Shown piece after piece: positions 21,662 through 32,046 of a stretch of 64,000 nucleotides of DNA; the first letter of the stretch is position 1; each line of letters starts with the position of its first letter. The notes under the pieces are model-generated. The model did no database searches and was not told the DNA's origin. It was given only the letters and a program-made list of their open reading frames with translations. This stretch comes from Hawksworthiomyces lignivorus (lineage: Eukaryota > Ascomycota > Sordariomycetes > Ophiostomatales > Ophiostomataceae): the NCBI GenBank assembly GCA_002917075.1, contig NTMA01000003.1:620001-684000 (forward strand). The letters run 5' to 3'. Both the position numbers and the translations under genes were made by a program.

Positions 21662-23142
21662 ATGGGCTCTGTCGAGGTATCAGGCACCACGGATGACTCC
21701 GGGAGCTCTCTGACGCGGGTGGCGCGCGAGCTCCGGCTCTCAGCTACTCTCGAAATCAATGAGCTCGTTGCCAAGCAGCGTGCCGCCAACCGCCGCGTCG
21801 TGCATCTCGGCTTCGGCGAGGCCACTTTCCCGCTCCCCAAAGAGGTGCTGGCAGCCCATCAGAGCGCCAGCAAGGTCACAAACTACCTGCCGGTCGCCGG
21901 CCTGCCGCGGCTGCGCGAGGCAGTCGCAGCTTTTCAAACGCGGCGGCTGGGTGGTGCGACCACCGTCCAGCCGGACCAGGTGATCATCGCGCCGGGCTCG
22001 AAGCCGCTGCTATTTGCGCTGTTCGACGTGCTGGCCGGCGATGTACTGCTGCCGCGGCCGTCGTGGGTGAGCTATGAGCCGCAGGTGCGCCACGCCGGCA
22101 AGCGGCTGTTCTGGGTCGAGACGGACGCCGCCGACCGTCACACGATCACGCCCGCAGCTCTCGCTTCCGCCTACGACAGCGCCGCTGCCGCCGGCGGTGA
22201 TCCGCGCATCCTCCTCGTCAACAGCCCGTCGAATCCGACAGGCGGCGTCTTCTCGGAGGCGCAGCTGGCCCTTCTTGCCCGCTTTTGTGCCGAGCGCGGC
22301 ATCGCCTTTATCAGCGACGAGATCTACGGCGACATCTGTTACGACGACACCGATGGTCGAGATGATACTGTCGCTAGCTGCTGCAGCGCTGGCGCGGCGG
22401 GTCGATTTGCAACCGGAAAAATGATCTTGACCGGCGGCTTGTCCAAGGTATACCTCCTTCCTATCGTTTTTCATATTCTTTCTTCTCGGCGGCTAACATG
22501 CGCGAGACCTATTCGGCTGGTGGCTGGCGGGTTGGCTATGTCGTGCTGCCACCCACGGACTTTGGGACGGCACTGCGCACTGCGCTCCTCGCCTACGCCT
22601 CCGAGTGCTGGTCGGCCGCCTCGGCGCCCGCGCAGGAGGCCGCTGCCGTGGCCTTTGGAACAACGCCGTCTATGGACCGCTATCGCGCCCAGGTCGCGCG
22701 GCTCCACGGCGTCTGCACCTTGCGACTGTACGCGGCGCTGCAAGCAATGGGCCTCGACGTGCCGCCGCCGCGGGGCTCGTTCTACGTCTACCCGTCGTTC
22801 CAGCCGTTCGCCGCACAGCTCGCCGCCCTGAATGTCCGCACCAGCCGGCAGCTCTCGCGCTGGCTGATCGAAGAGTGCGGCATCGCGGCGCTGCCGGGTT
22901 GCGTATTTGGAGAAAAGTATGAAGATGCAGAGGACCAGGAGGACAACGGTGGCCGCTTCCGGCTGCGAATGGCTACGAGCTATCTGTATTTCCAAGATCA
23001 GGAGGATCGCTATGAGCGTGGCTACAAGCTACTGGAGCTAGCCTCTACGGCATCTGGAGCAGCAGCGATCAGTTTGCCACTTCTGGATGAAGCCATTATC
23101 GCACTCCAAAGTGCAGTGGCGAAGCTAAAAGCAGTAGCTTAA
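21662..23142 (+). CDS. PLP-dependent aminotransferase, class I/II
   Basis: Fold-type I transaminase acting on amino and keto acids in the cytosol. Exon 1, 21662-22447, and exon 2, 22507-23142, flank a 59-nt intron (donor GTATAC, branch GCTAAC, acceptor GAG) and give 473 residues. Landmarks: KVTNYLPVAGLPRLREAVA (substrate loop), PGSKPLLFALFDVL, VNSPSNPTGGVFS with the conserved Asn-Pro, ISDEIYGDICYDD (Asp/Tyr holding PLP), and LTGGLSK with Lys262 as the Schiff-base lysine, the last codon before the intron, then GGWRVGY. The frame is strikingly GC-rich, especially at third positions, while the flanks are AT-rich. This could mean strong codon selection or transfer from a GC-rich donor. Substrate unknown. 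Confidence 0.92.
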
Positions 23143-24437
23143 CGTAGAAAGTTTTTCCAAAAAAAAAAAAAAAGAAAAAAAGAAAATAGAACAGATTAGA
23201 AAAGATTACAAAAAGATTAGAAAAGATAAGAAAAGATAAGATATCGTGGACGACTGTTTATTACTGGGTTTCTCACATCTGCCTTTTCCTAATACATTTT
23301 AGACGTGATACAGTAGCTGCAGGGGACGAGGTTATCTGGCTTAGATAATGTAACTTTTAGAGGCGCTATCATGGCCGCAAGAAACTTGCGGGCACCCCGA
23401 GCAGAAAGAGGAGTAGCCGTCAAATTAAGTTTTGAGGGCTCCATAAATCTGGCATGGTCTGGCATTTGCGGCTGAGGGTCAGGTGCGCTAGCCAACCCAC
23501 CCGTCGAACGGGCGCACCTACACTAACACGTACTTCCCGATCAATACATTGAAGCGGCCGGCAATCTAGCGGACTTCTCATCACTCAATAGATGAACCAA
23601 CAGCGCGGAAACATACAAGGCAGCGTTCCAAAGCAACAGAAAAGGCTGCACGCCACAGACAAAGAACGGCAAATTCCTTGGTGCTAAGAACGACGAAATC
23701 TGCGTCTCCGGCGTGAAGGGTGGGCTGGAACATGTACACGATGGTGTACTAGTTATAAATACGGGCCATCGATACAGGAGCAGTAAGGAACGAAAGAGCC
23801 TGGATCAAGCGCCTTTACATACTCAAAAGCACTCAATAAGTCCCGTGAGCGGACCCGGCGTCTCCGGGCGGTTATCATCGCAACTTTGAGAAGCTGGGAA
23901 CATTCTCTAATCATGATAGCTGAGAATCGCATATTAGGGAATCAGTGAACCACCATGATACGGCGTAGTACAGGTGTTCTTTTTCTTCTACAAAACAACC
24001 TACTTCAAATATTGTTCTATGCATATCAGTTGTGGTAGCTAGAGTATTTACAACGAGTAATATCTAATACATAGAACAGCACACTGCTCCACTATTTGCT
24101 TATATAGAGATCTTGTACTTTGAAAGACTGCGTATCCGATAAAGCGGCTTTTTCGTATTAAAGGCAGATCGTGCTATTATGAATTCTCGACGATGGACAC
24201 TGGCGACAAGCTATGAAGGCATCTGTCTACGTTCTTTGGGCGGCCCGAACCTTGCAGAGAGACTTTACTGTCTCGAAATGACTAAGTGCAAGGTTCAAGT
24301 AGCGTATGTGGTTTTGGAAATATAGTACCAACTATACACATACAATTACTCTCGAGTGAATATCTCTACGGGCTGGTTCTACTTCCAGAGTCCAGAAAGA
24401 CGCTGGCGAACAGCCTCTAACTCTTGATGGATCTGTT
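23143..24437. other. AT-rich spacer with low-complexity tract
   Basis: Begins with an A-rich run and tandem AAAAGAT-like units at about 23158-23245. The rest shows no gene or motif. Confidence 0.45.
23158..23245. repeat. A-rich tract with AAAAGATAAG-type units
   Basis: Runs of A followed by repeated AGAAAAGATTA / AGAAAAGATAAG units in the 3' region of the aminotransferase gene. Simple-sequence expansion. Confidence 0.6.
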
Positions 24438-25519
24438 CTAGCTGTGCCAGTCTCTGCCTCCCTCACTCAGCTGTATTTGTTGCACCAACAACTCTTGGAC
24501 CTGCTCGTCTCGCGGGTTTATGGCCGGGCGCGCAGGAGATGCCAACCTGTTTGTGCCTGTGCCGACCGGGGCGCGATCATCTCCCTGCGTACTTTTCCGC
24601 TCCCTAGACGGCTCTAGTGTAGGCATGGCCTCGGAGTCGCTGAATTTCGGTATGGGCTGCGCTGGTTTTTCGGCCGCCGGCTTCGTCGCGGCTGGGGGAG
24701 CGGCCCCCGAGTCGTAGCGGGGTGCTTCTTCTTCGGATAATTGACAGCCTCAGAAAGCTCCGCCGCTACTGCGTCCTCGGGCTTTGCGTTGCTGTGGAGC
24801 TCGCTGCGCCTAGCTGCCCCGAACGGCACGGCCGTGGTGCGGGGCCAGTATCTTGGAGGTACGAGGAGGAACGTCGCGAGGAGCAACAAGATAAGTACAG
24901 CGGGAAGCGATAACGGTGATGCCGACTGTGGCTCCTGGAGCCAGCAAGCCAGACTACCTCGGATCGTGCTGTGATTCTGCTGTCGCGATCCCCCCTCTCA
25001 AGCAATAGCGTATAGGATGGCTTCCGTATGGTTGCAGAAGGTCAAGATGGCGAACTTTCGCCCCGTCAATTTGCCACTCTCTTGACATAAGTCCGGCTTG
25101 CGGATCACCAAAACTCGCCCAACCCCAAATAGTCCAGGCATCGTATCGGTTCCTATTAGTGCAGCTCTATCTTCGACTACAATCGAGTCTATAGCTGGCA
25201 CAGGTAATCTGAGCGGAGTTGAAGATTCTACGGACGACGGAGTTACGCGACACCTAAAGGAACCGGAGCTTTTGCAGCAATGACAAGTCGTCGAAGAACG
25301 GCACGCAGAAGGGCCAACGCCGCGGGGAGCTGCCATTGGAAGAGAGGTGCCTGGAAGCGTACACGAAGTGGAGAATGGGAGAATCACAGGCTACCAAGAA
25401 GTTGGGTCGCTACGGGTGCGGCGGAGCATCATAATGATATAATGTGTTAGAGAAAAGAGCACAAGGGAGAGTAGCATTGCGGTATTGGCATTACCATACG
25501 AGAATGTATACTCGTACAT
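24438..25519 (-). pseudogene. Possible broken membrane-protein gene, unknown family
   Basis: Several adjacent minus-strand frames each look protein-like but do not join. An ATG near 25519 opens a short frame with a signal-anchor-like helix (TAMLLSLVLFSLTHYIIMML). A 129-codon frame, 24998-25387, is Ser/Cys-rich then IDSIVVEDRAALIGTDTMPG and RVLVIRKPD. Next comes a membrane segment LPAVLILLLLATFLLVPP (about 24870-24910), then a charged Pro/Ala/Lys tail in another frame ending at TAG 24438. One-base shifts are needed between parts and only weak splice sites are available. I read it as either a multi-exon single-pass membrane protein with poorly visible introns or a frameshifted relic. No family recognised. 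Confidence 0.3.
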
Positions 25520-26675
25520 ATTTTGAGTAATTGGAATCGGGTCAGCATCCAAACAATGGTGGTCGCGTGTGGTTGCAACACTCGCGCTTATGAAATTACG
25601 TCTCCTTTTCCTCGCGGAACCACTCACATCCCAATACAATACTAATAGCTTCGCTTGCGTGCGGGATCGATACTTGGAAATGTATAATTTCCATGACAAT
25701 GGACTTCTTATCCAACCCCCCTCCCGTACGGCGCATTTGGAGGGCTATCTGTTCCATTTTCGGCGTCGCCGACCACTAGCGCTCCCAAGGGATCAGTCAC
25801 GTTGTGGTGGCACTCCGGTTCATCACAACAGGGGCGTTCGGGCGGTAAGTCTTATTGTTTTCAGGGACTCGCTCAGTGGAATTTGAACATTCACAGTAGC
25901 GGCGGGTAGCTGTCAGCCTGCCTGCGGAGTACATGGCATACACGAGATTCCGTAGCAAGACGGCCGCTCAGGCAGCATGCTGTGCTCAGGCCGCTACCTG
26001 GCCTCTGATAAGCCCCGTGGACCGCGTTATTGCGCGATTGAAGGCACCCCAGCGGCAGGATGCTAATTCCAAGCTTTCGTCTCGCCTTCGCGAAAACGCC
26101 TGGAATCGCCCTGGAACCATCTTGGAAGGAAGGGAGAGGAGTGCCTGAATAACAAGACTAACTCTACCAGGCAATTTGAAAGAATACTGCCTTGATTCTA
26201 TGCAGAAACCACGGCAGCTAGAGCATAGAAAATGTCTCAGTGAGGTTGAATTCGCATGCTCAAACCACACCACCTCCCTGGGGGCAATATTAGGATGCCT
26301 ACTCACCTGCTTGTACAGGCATCAAGCGCCGACCTGGTCCGAGACTAGACCAGATGGGTCGTCACAGCAAGCTAAGCCTTTTAGCCTAGTATCCACACAG
26401 ATTACCCCGGAGCTCCGCAAAGGGCAGGTGGTTTCGCTCAGATAGATAAGGGAGCACCAATGATATCCTGCCTCGCCTGCGTCTTGCGACCTACGCGAAA
26501 TACCAAAATACGACTTTACCATGTACCATGGATGAGCTGACCGTGGCGTCCGTGATGCTCTTCTGGGAGCTTTAAAATTGGGATAGCCCTCCATCTTTTT
26601 CACTCTTCATTTCGATTCTCATTCTTGTGTACCTACTTAATTTTCCCTCTCTCATCCGTCATCATCGTCGTCAAG
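25520..26675. other. Spacer and permease promoter
   Basis: No coding gene recognised. The CT-rich leader TCACTCTTCATTTCG...CATCATCGTCG directly before 26676 is a typical 5' UTR for the amino acid permease. Confidence 0.45.
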
Positions 26676-28882
26676 ATGAGTCTCAAGAACGAAACGAATG
26701 CCGCCTATGGCAGCGATTCCCCGTACAAGACGGGTGAAATTGTCGGCGAGGGTGCAGCAAACGGCCAGCAATACACCGTCGATGCCGAGGTTGGCCAGCA
26801 GAAGCTTCACCGCGATCTGAAGGGCAGACACATGCAGATGATTGCCATGTAAGGGTTCAATACCAAAGTCCTCCAACTCAATACATGCTAATCGATGCTT
26901 TTTCCAGTGGTGGTGCAATTGGTGCCGGTCTGTTCATCGGTTCTGGCGGTGCTTTCCAGACTGGTGGACCTGCTTCCGTGTTTCTTGGTTTCTTGATTAT
27001 TGGTCAGTTTGTACCCTGCAACAAAAGAATCACTGCAATGCGATAGCTAACACGTTTTATCTCAGGTGTTATGGTGTATGTCTTTCTCGACGTAGAAACC
27101 AGAAAAAAAGACTTTTGTCTTCAGCTGGCTGACATTTCCTTGATTCATTTAGCTACCTTATGATGCAGGCTGTCGCGGAATTGTCTGTCATGTACCCGAT
27201 TAATGGTGCTTTCACCATGTACATCTGCCGCTTCGTCGACCCCTCATTTGGATGGGCATGCGGCATTGAGTACGCCATTAGCTGGCTGACCGTCCTTCCC
27301 TTTGAAGTTTCAGCCGCTTGCAACATGATCCACTACTGGCCAGGTTCCGAGGGCATCAATAACGCTGCTTGGATCGTCCCGCTTCTTGTCGCCCTGGTGG
27401 TCATTCAGATCTTTGGTGTGAGGGGATACGGAGAGGTAAGCTCAACTTGTCGGGGAAAAAAAAAAAAAAAAAGAGCCCTCAAGTCTCTCGTTTTATGAAT
27501 AACAAGCTAATTGGTTATTGAATAGGTCGAATTCGCCCTCAGTCTTATGAAGGTCACAGCTTGCTTGGGTTTCATCATTCTGGGAATCATCATCAACTGT
27601 GGCGGCGTCCCAACAGACGACCGTGGCTACATTGGTGGCAGATACTGGTATGGTCCCACATGCTCTTGAATGGCTGCGGGCTAGGCTAAACAGGTCTTGA
27701 AAACAGGAACGACCCTTACCAGCCATTCCTCAATGGCTTCCACGGCTTCTGCAGCGTCTTCGTCACTGCTGCGTTCGCTTACACCGGCACCGAGCTGACT
27801 GGTCTGGCTGCCGCCGAGACGGAGAACCCAAAGAAGGAGATTCCCAAGGCCTCGAACCAGGTCGCATGGCGTATCGGTATCTTCTACGTCGTCAACCTTC
27901 TTCTTGTTGGTCTGATCGTGCCCTCAGACAGCCCCCTGTACAACAGCGAGGGCGCCGAGTCCCGCCACTCGCCTTTCGTTATTGCAATTCAGCTCGCTGG
28001 CATCAAGGTCCTGCCGTCGATTTTCAATGCTGTCATCCTGATCTCCGTCATGAGCGTTGCCAACTCCTGCACTTTCGGCTCGACTCGCACTCTTCAGGCT
28101 CTCGCTGCAAATGGTGCGTATTACATAGAGTCCATGCACATGGTTTTCCACAACGCTAATGATCTCGTGCCACAGGAATGTTCCCCAAGCAAATGGCCTA
28201 CATCGATCGCAGGGGCCGTCCTCTCCCTGTGGTCATCCTCCAGCTCCTCTTCGGTCTGCTGGCGTTTATTAACCTGGCTCCGAATGGTGGCGTCATCTTT
28301 GATTGGCTCCTGGCCCTGTCGGGTCTCACCGTCCTCTTTGTCTACGCCGGTATCGCTGTGGCTCACATCCGCTTCCGCAGGGCCTGGTAAGAAGACAACC
28401 CTACCATTTTCCGCTTTGCTTATCTCTCGGTGACTAACCAAACTGCCAATAGGGCCTTGAATGGTCATTCCGTGGATGAGCTTCCCTACAAAGCCTCTTT
28501 CGGCATCTGGGGCTCGTGGCTGTGCTTTTTCATCTGCGTTATTGCTCTGATCGCGCAGTTCTACGTTGCTCTGTATCCCGTCGGCGGTCCTAACCTGGAC
28601 GCCTCCACCTTTTTCCAGCTCTACCTCGCCGGCCCTCTGCTTATCTTTTTGTACGCACTGTGGAAGGGCTACAGCTGGTTCGTCGAGCCATCGCACCGCC
28701 CGCTGTACATCCGAACTAAGGACATTGATATCTACACGGGCATGAGGGAGCAACAGCGGGACATCAGCGGCCCGGGAGTCTTGGACGACCAGAGACGCGC
28801 TAGCATCGCCGAGATGCAAGAGGAGGAGAAGAAGGGAGGTGCTTGGGGATACATCAAGGGTGCTCTTGGAAACATCATCTAA
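26676..28882 (+). CDS. Amino acid permease (APC superfamily, YAT family)
   Basis: Plasma-membrane amino acid:proton symporter. Eight exons: 26676-26848, 26908-27002, 27066-27075, 27153-27435, 27526-27647, 27707-28113, 28176-28386 and 28453-28882. All seven GT-AG introns (59-90 nt) keep frame and give 576 residues. Landmarks: RHMQMIAIGGAIGAGLFIGSG at the first helix, GGPASVFLGFLIIG, GVMVYLMMQAVAELSVMYP (proline-rich consensus), GAFTMYICRFVDPSFGWACG, TAAFAYTGTELTGLAAAETENP, and SVANSCTFGSTRTLQALAANG. Cytosolic N- and C-termini are charged. Exon 3 is only 10 nt; without it the conserved GVMVYL joint is lost. One intron holds a 17-base A run. Substrate range unknown. Confidence 0.95.
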
Positions 28883-30166
28883 ATTGGACAAGAGTACGGG
28901 GCCAAAAAGACTAAGTAGATGGGGCGAATATGGTGGGAATCGCCAACACCGCCAACGACAGCAGGGGAGCCTATTTTCAAGAACCTCGGATCATCCTCTG
29001 TTGGCAGCACGCCAGCACATCGAAATCAATCTCGAAGCCCCACTCTCCTAGAAGACTTTGATCCGGGACTTTGGGGAGAATAGACATTTATTACACGGAA
29101 AAATACAGAAAAAAAAATCAAGAGATTCCAAAATAAAATTTTTGATTGCGTATCATATTGAGAAGGGTTTCCAAAACAAAGAAAGACATGATTTAAGAAT
29201 CTGAGTTCGATGGCTGACCAGGGGTGACGAGGATTTGGGATCGGCAGAAGCGAATCTTAAACTGGAGCATTTACTAATTGTCACGAATAAGAAAAATTCG
29301 GATTGGTCGAAGCAAGGATCAAAACGAGGGTCATATCATTGTGCTCTGTACACGTACGAGAAAAGCAGGTTTTAGTTGTTCATAGCGGGGTGTTTCTGTC
29401 TGCTCTCTTTTGCTTGTTCCACTTTCTTCTAGCATTCATTTTAACACCTCACTCGCGGGTCGATTTAGACTTTGCCGTCCGCAGCAAATACTTAACAAAC
29501 GAAGGGAGACTAATGCCCACTACAAAGCCAAGTAGAGGATCGACAAGCAGCGCGAATCAAACGAGTAGCTCAGAAACTTGTGGGCCGTCTTACCCGAAGC
29601 CACTACGAGTAAGTATCGTATCAGCACAGGCGGCATCGATAATTGTGGATACTTTGTGCAGCGCTGTCCCTTTTTAGAGCTTTTGGGCCTAACCGTATGA
29701 AGATACGAAGTAGAACTTCAATTGCTTCTAGTTCATGCGCAGAATGTTCATCATACTAGGCGAAAGCAGACAAGGCCTTCCTTTACTCCGTAAGCCGAGA
29801 TAGCTTGCCCCGAGACGTCACTAAGCCGGCTTTACACTGGGTCCAATAGCAAGTGCACAAAGAAAGCACTCATCCGAACAGCGAGCCAACAACTCGGAAA
29901 AAAAAAATAGTACAATCAGCGAGTAGTTTTAATTTAAAGTAACGCGGCTCTCGAGCTCATATCTAACAGATTGTATATTCAATATATCAATGTACTTGTC
30001 TGGCATGCGTCTTCTCCCTTCTGCCATTCTACGCTCTAAGCACCTTGGCAAGGGACGGCGTGGTGGACATGAGTAGATACATACGCCATGAACGCTAGAT
30101 TACACAGCAATCTGAGCAGTCATTAGCTTTGGGATTGATAAATTATTTTCGAGTATTTACTCAAAA
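28883..30166. other. AT-rich spacer
   Basis: 3' region of the permease, then AT-rich DNA. A 124-codon frame at 29303-29677 lacks a start in good context and any motif. Nothing recognised. Confidence 0.45.
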
Positions 30167-31142
30167 TTATAGCCCCGTAATTCCAACCAGAGCTTTCCAC
30201 CAGATATCGATTTCGGAGTCGAGGAAGCCTAACCTCGGGCTCAGCTCAACAAGCATACAATTCCCCGAGATAACAACCGGTGTACCTTTTGTGGCTATGA
30301 CGGTCTCGTAAACTAAGAGCGGAAAACTCAGCAGTATTGTGCATAGTGCATATACTGCTTTCTGGTCATATATGTCCGGGTCCTCTTTGCCCATCATAAC
30401 GAACGTTATGACAAATATAAGACACGAATAATTAACCTGAAATGTCTGAATGACTTTGAATGTATGTGATCTGGCGCCTTGTTCAAGATACGCTACCGAT
30501 CCAGTAGAGTTCCAAGGTTGGCACCTATGCATATTTGTAAAATTGTACGCAAGCGTCCCGAAGCCCCACGAAGCCGGCCTGGCGCTGGCCAGCTATGGCA
30601 ACAGCGAGGCAAAATTGGACGTATCCGTGAATCATGGACAAGAAAACCATGGCACTCCCTATCCAATACAGCGATTCATCTGATTCGACGTTGTAATATT
30701 CGCCGCTTAAACCGACGGCCATGAGTTAAGTTGCCATGTTGACAGAGATCCATCCGGCGGCGGCAGCATTAATCTCGGCAACGACAAAAGAAGTCAGCCA
30801 TATGGCAACAGCCGCAAAAGGGATGAGGGTCTTGAATATAAAAACACCTAAGCCAAACTCTTTTGGTGGCTCCGTTAGAATAATGGCATAGACATTGATC
30901 GCGAGAGTAACCAGAGTTCCCGGCCAGCTTGGCAGAAGAGCTCCATGTGTCGGTGTCGACTCTACTCGGGTGAAGTTCAAGCTTCGTTGGAGGTTACTGA
31001 TTTCTTCTTCTGTTTTGCAGAGTCGCTAGTGCTCAGTTAAATTGGTTCCGGAGACACAGGCGCAAAAAAAGACCATGAGAATCGCCGAGAGTGAGAATGG
31101 CTGTGGACGATAGCAAATATAACCTCCGAGGAAAGGCATCAT
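30167..31142 (-). pseudogene. Decayed polytopic membrane protein, unknown family
   Basis: On the minus strand a start at ATG 31142 (MMPFLGGYICYRPQPFSLSAIL) leads, through a likely 48-nt intron (branch TTAACTGAG, acceptor CTAG), to a frame with at least four membrane segments. These include GTLVTLAINVYAIILTEPP, FKTLIPFAAVAIWLTSFVVAEI, GSAMVFLSMIHGYVQFCLAVAI and AVYALCTILLSFPLLVYETVIATKG. A TAA at 30726-30728 interrupts the frame between WISVNMAT and LMAVGLSGEYYNVE, which are otherwise in the same frame. This is what a CAA-to-TAA change would give. A further intron near 30490-30560 is needed to reach the last part. No family recognised. It could still be functional if an unseen intron removes the stop. 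Confidence 0.4.
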
Positions 31143-32046
31143 TAGAAGTGAACTTCGTTCAGTGTTATGACATTCTGTAACTTATGGTTTTGGCACAAAA
31201 TTCTGAGGAATGGAGTTTATTTAAAGGAACTGACCTTAAAGTTGTTAGCTGGCGATGGTCTTGATAGCGTCTTGCTCTGGGGTCTTGCAGTTCAAAGTCG
31301 CCCAGGTTTCTCGAATGCGGCGGGGTTAAAAGCAGTAAATGCTGTGATACGTGTCCTGCTCTTATTTGTAGCCTAGACATCCTATGCGAAGGAGGATTGG
31401 ACATTCACGAAGAAGCATTGTTAGATCCTAACACCACAAGGAAGGGTGACGATGGTGATAATTGATTTAAGTTAGGAAAAGCATCTTGGGTTAGCTAAGG
31501 TTTCCGCCTCATTTGACGCACTGCAGATTGTCTGTGAACCTTTCCGATCTCGATGGGCAGTCTATTCGAAATCTGGCCTCACGATGTCCTAGAACCTTCA
31601 ACTGTGGCTGCAATTTTCACATTCGTATCTGTTATTGATGCTGTTCTGTAGAATACAAAATTACTACCAATAATTAGAGCGGAAGGACCGAGCAGGTCAC
31701 CCCGTTTTCTACTTGACTTCAAGAGAGCAGTGATTGTTGTTGGGGTGTATTCTTCACATTCTGGTATCCAATCATGATATTACATCTTCGTCTCATTGCC
31801 TACGCCCCCCACCATCAGCGCTGCACTGTAGAGCCAAAGCTAAACTGAAAAGCTTGGACACCATAGGTGGTTTTGTATATTGAGTAGTTGGTACAAGGTA
31901 ACGTACCTAGTTTGCTAACGTAGGTGAGAAATCGCTCAGCCTCGACAAGGCTGTGTTCAAGGTCTTTCTTGCGACATGAATATTTGCTTCGTCTAGCTAC
32001 TCTACCTAGTAGCAAGTACGCACTAATTCATGCGAATGAATGCACC
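31143..32046. other. AT-rich spacer before the HET gene
   Basis: No gene recognised. The open frame of the HET gene extends upstream to 31924, but the added 41 residues have no family match. Confidence 0.45.

Noticed and set aside
28121..28891. 256-codon open frame antisense to the permease
   Set aside because: Shadow across exons and introns of the permease; no motif.
29303..29677. 124-codon plus-strand frame with a hydrophobic patch
   Set aside because: No ATG start and no support; likely chance in the permease 3' region.
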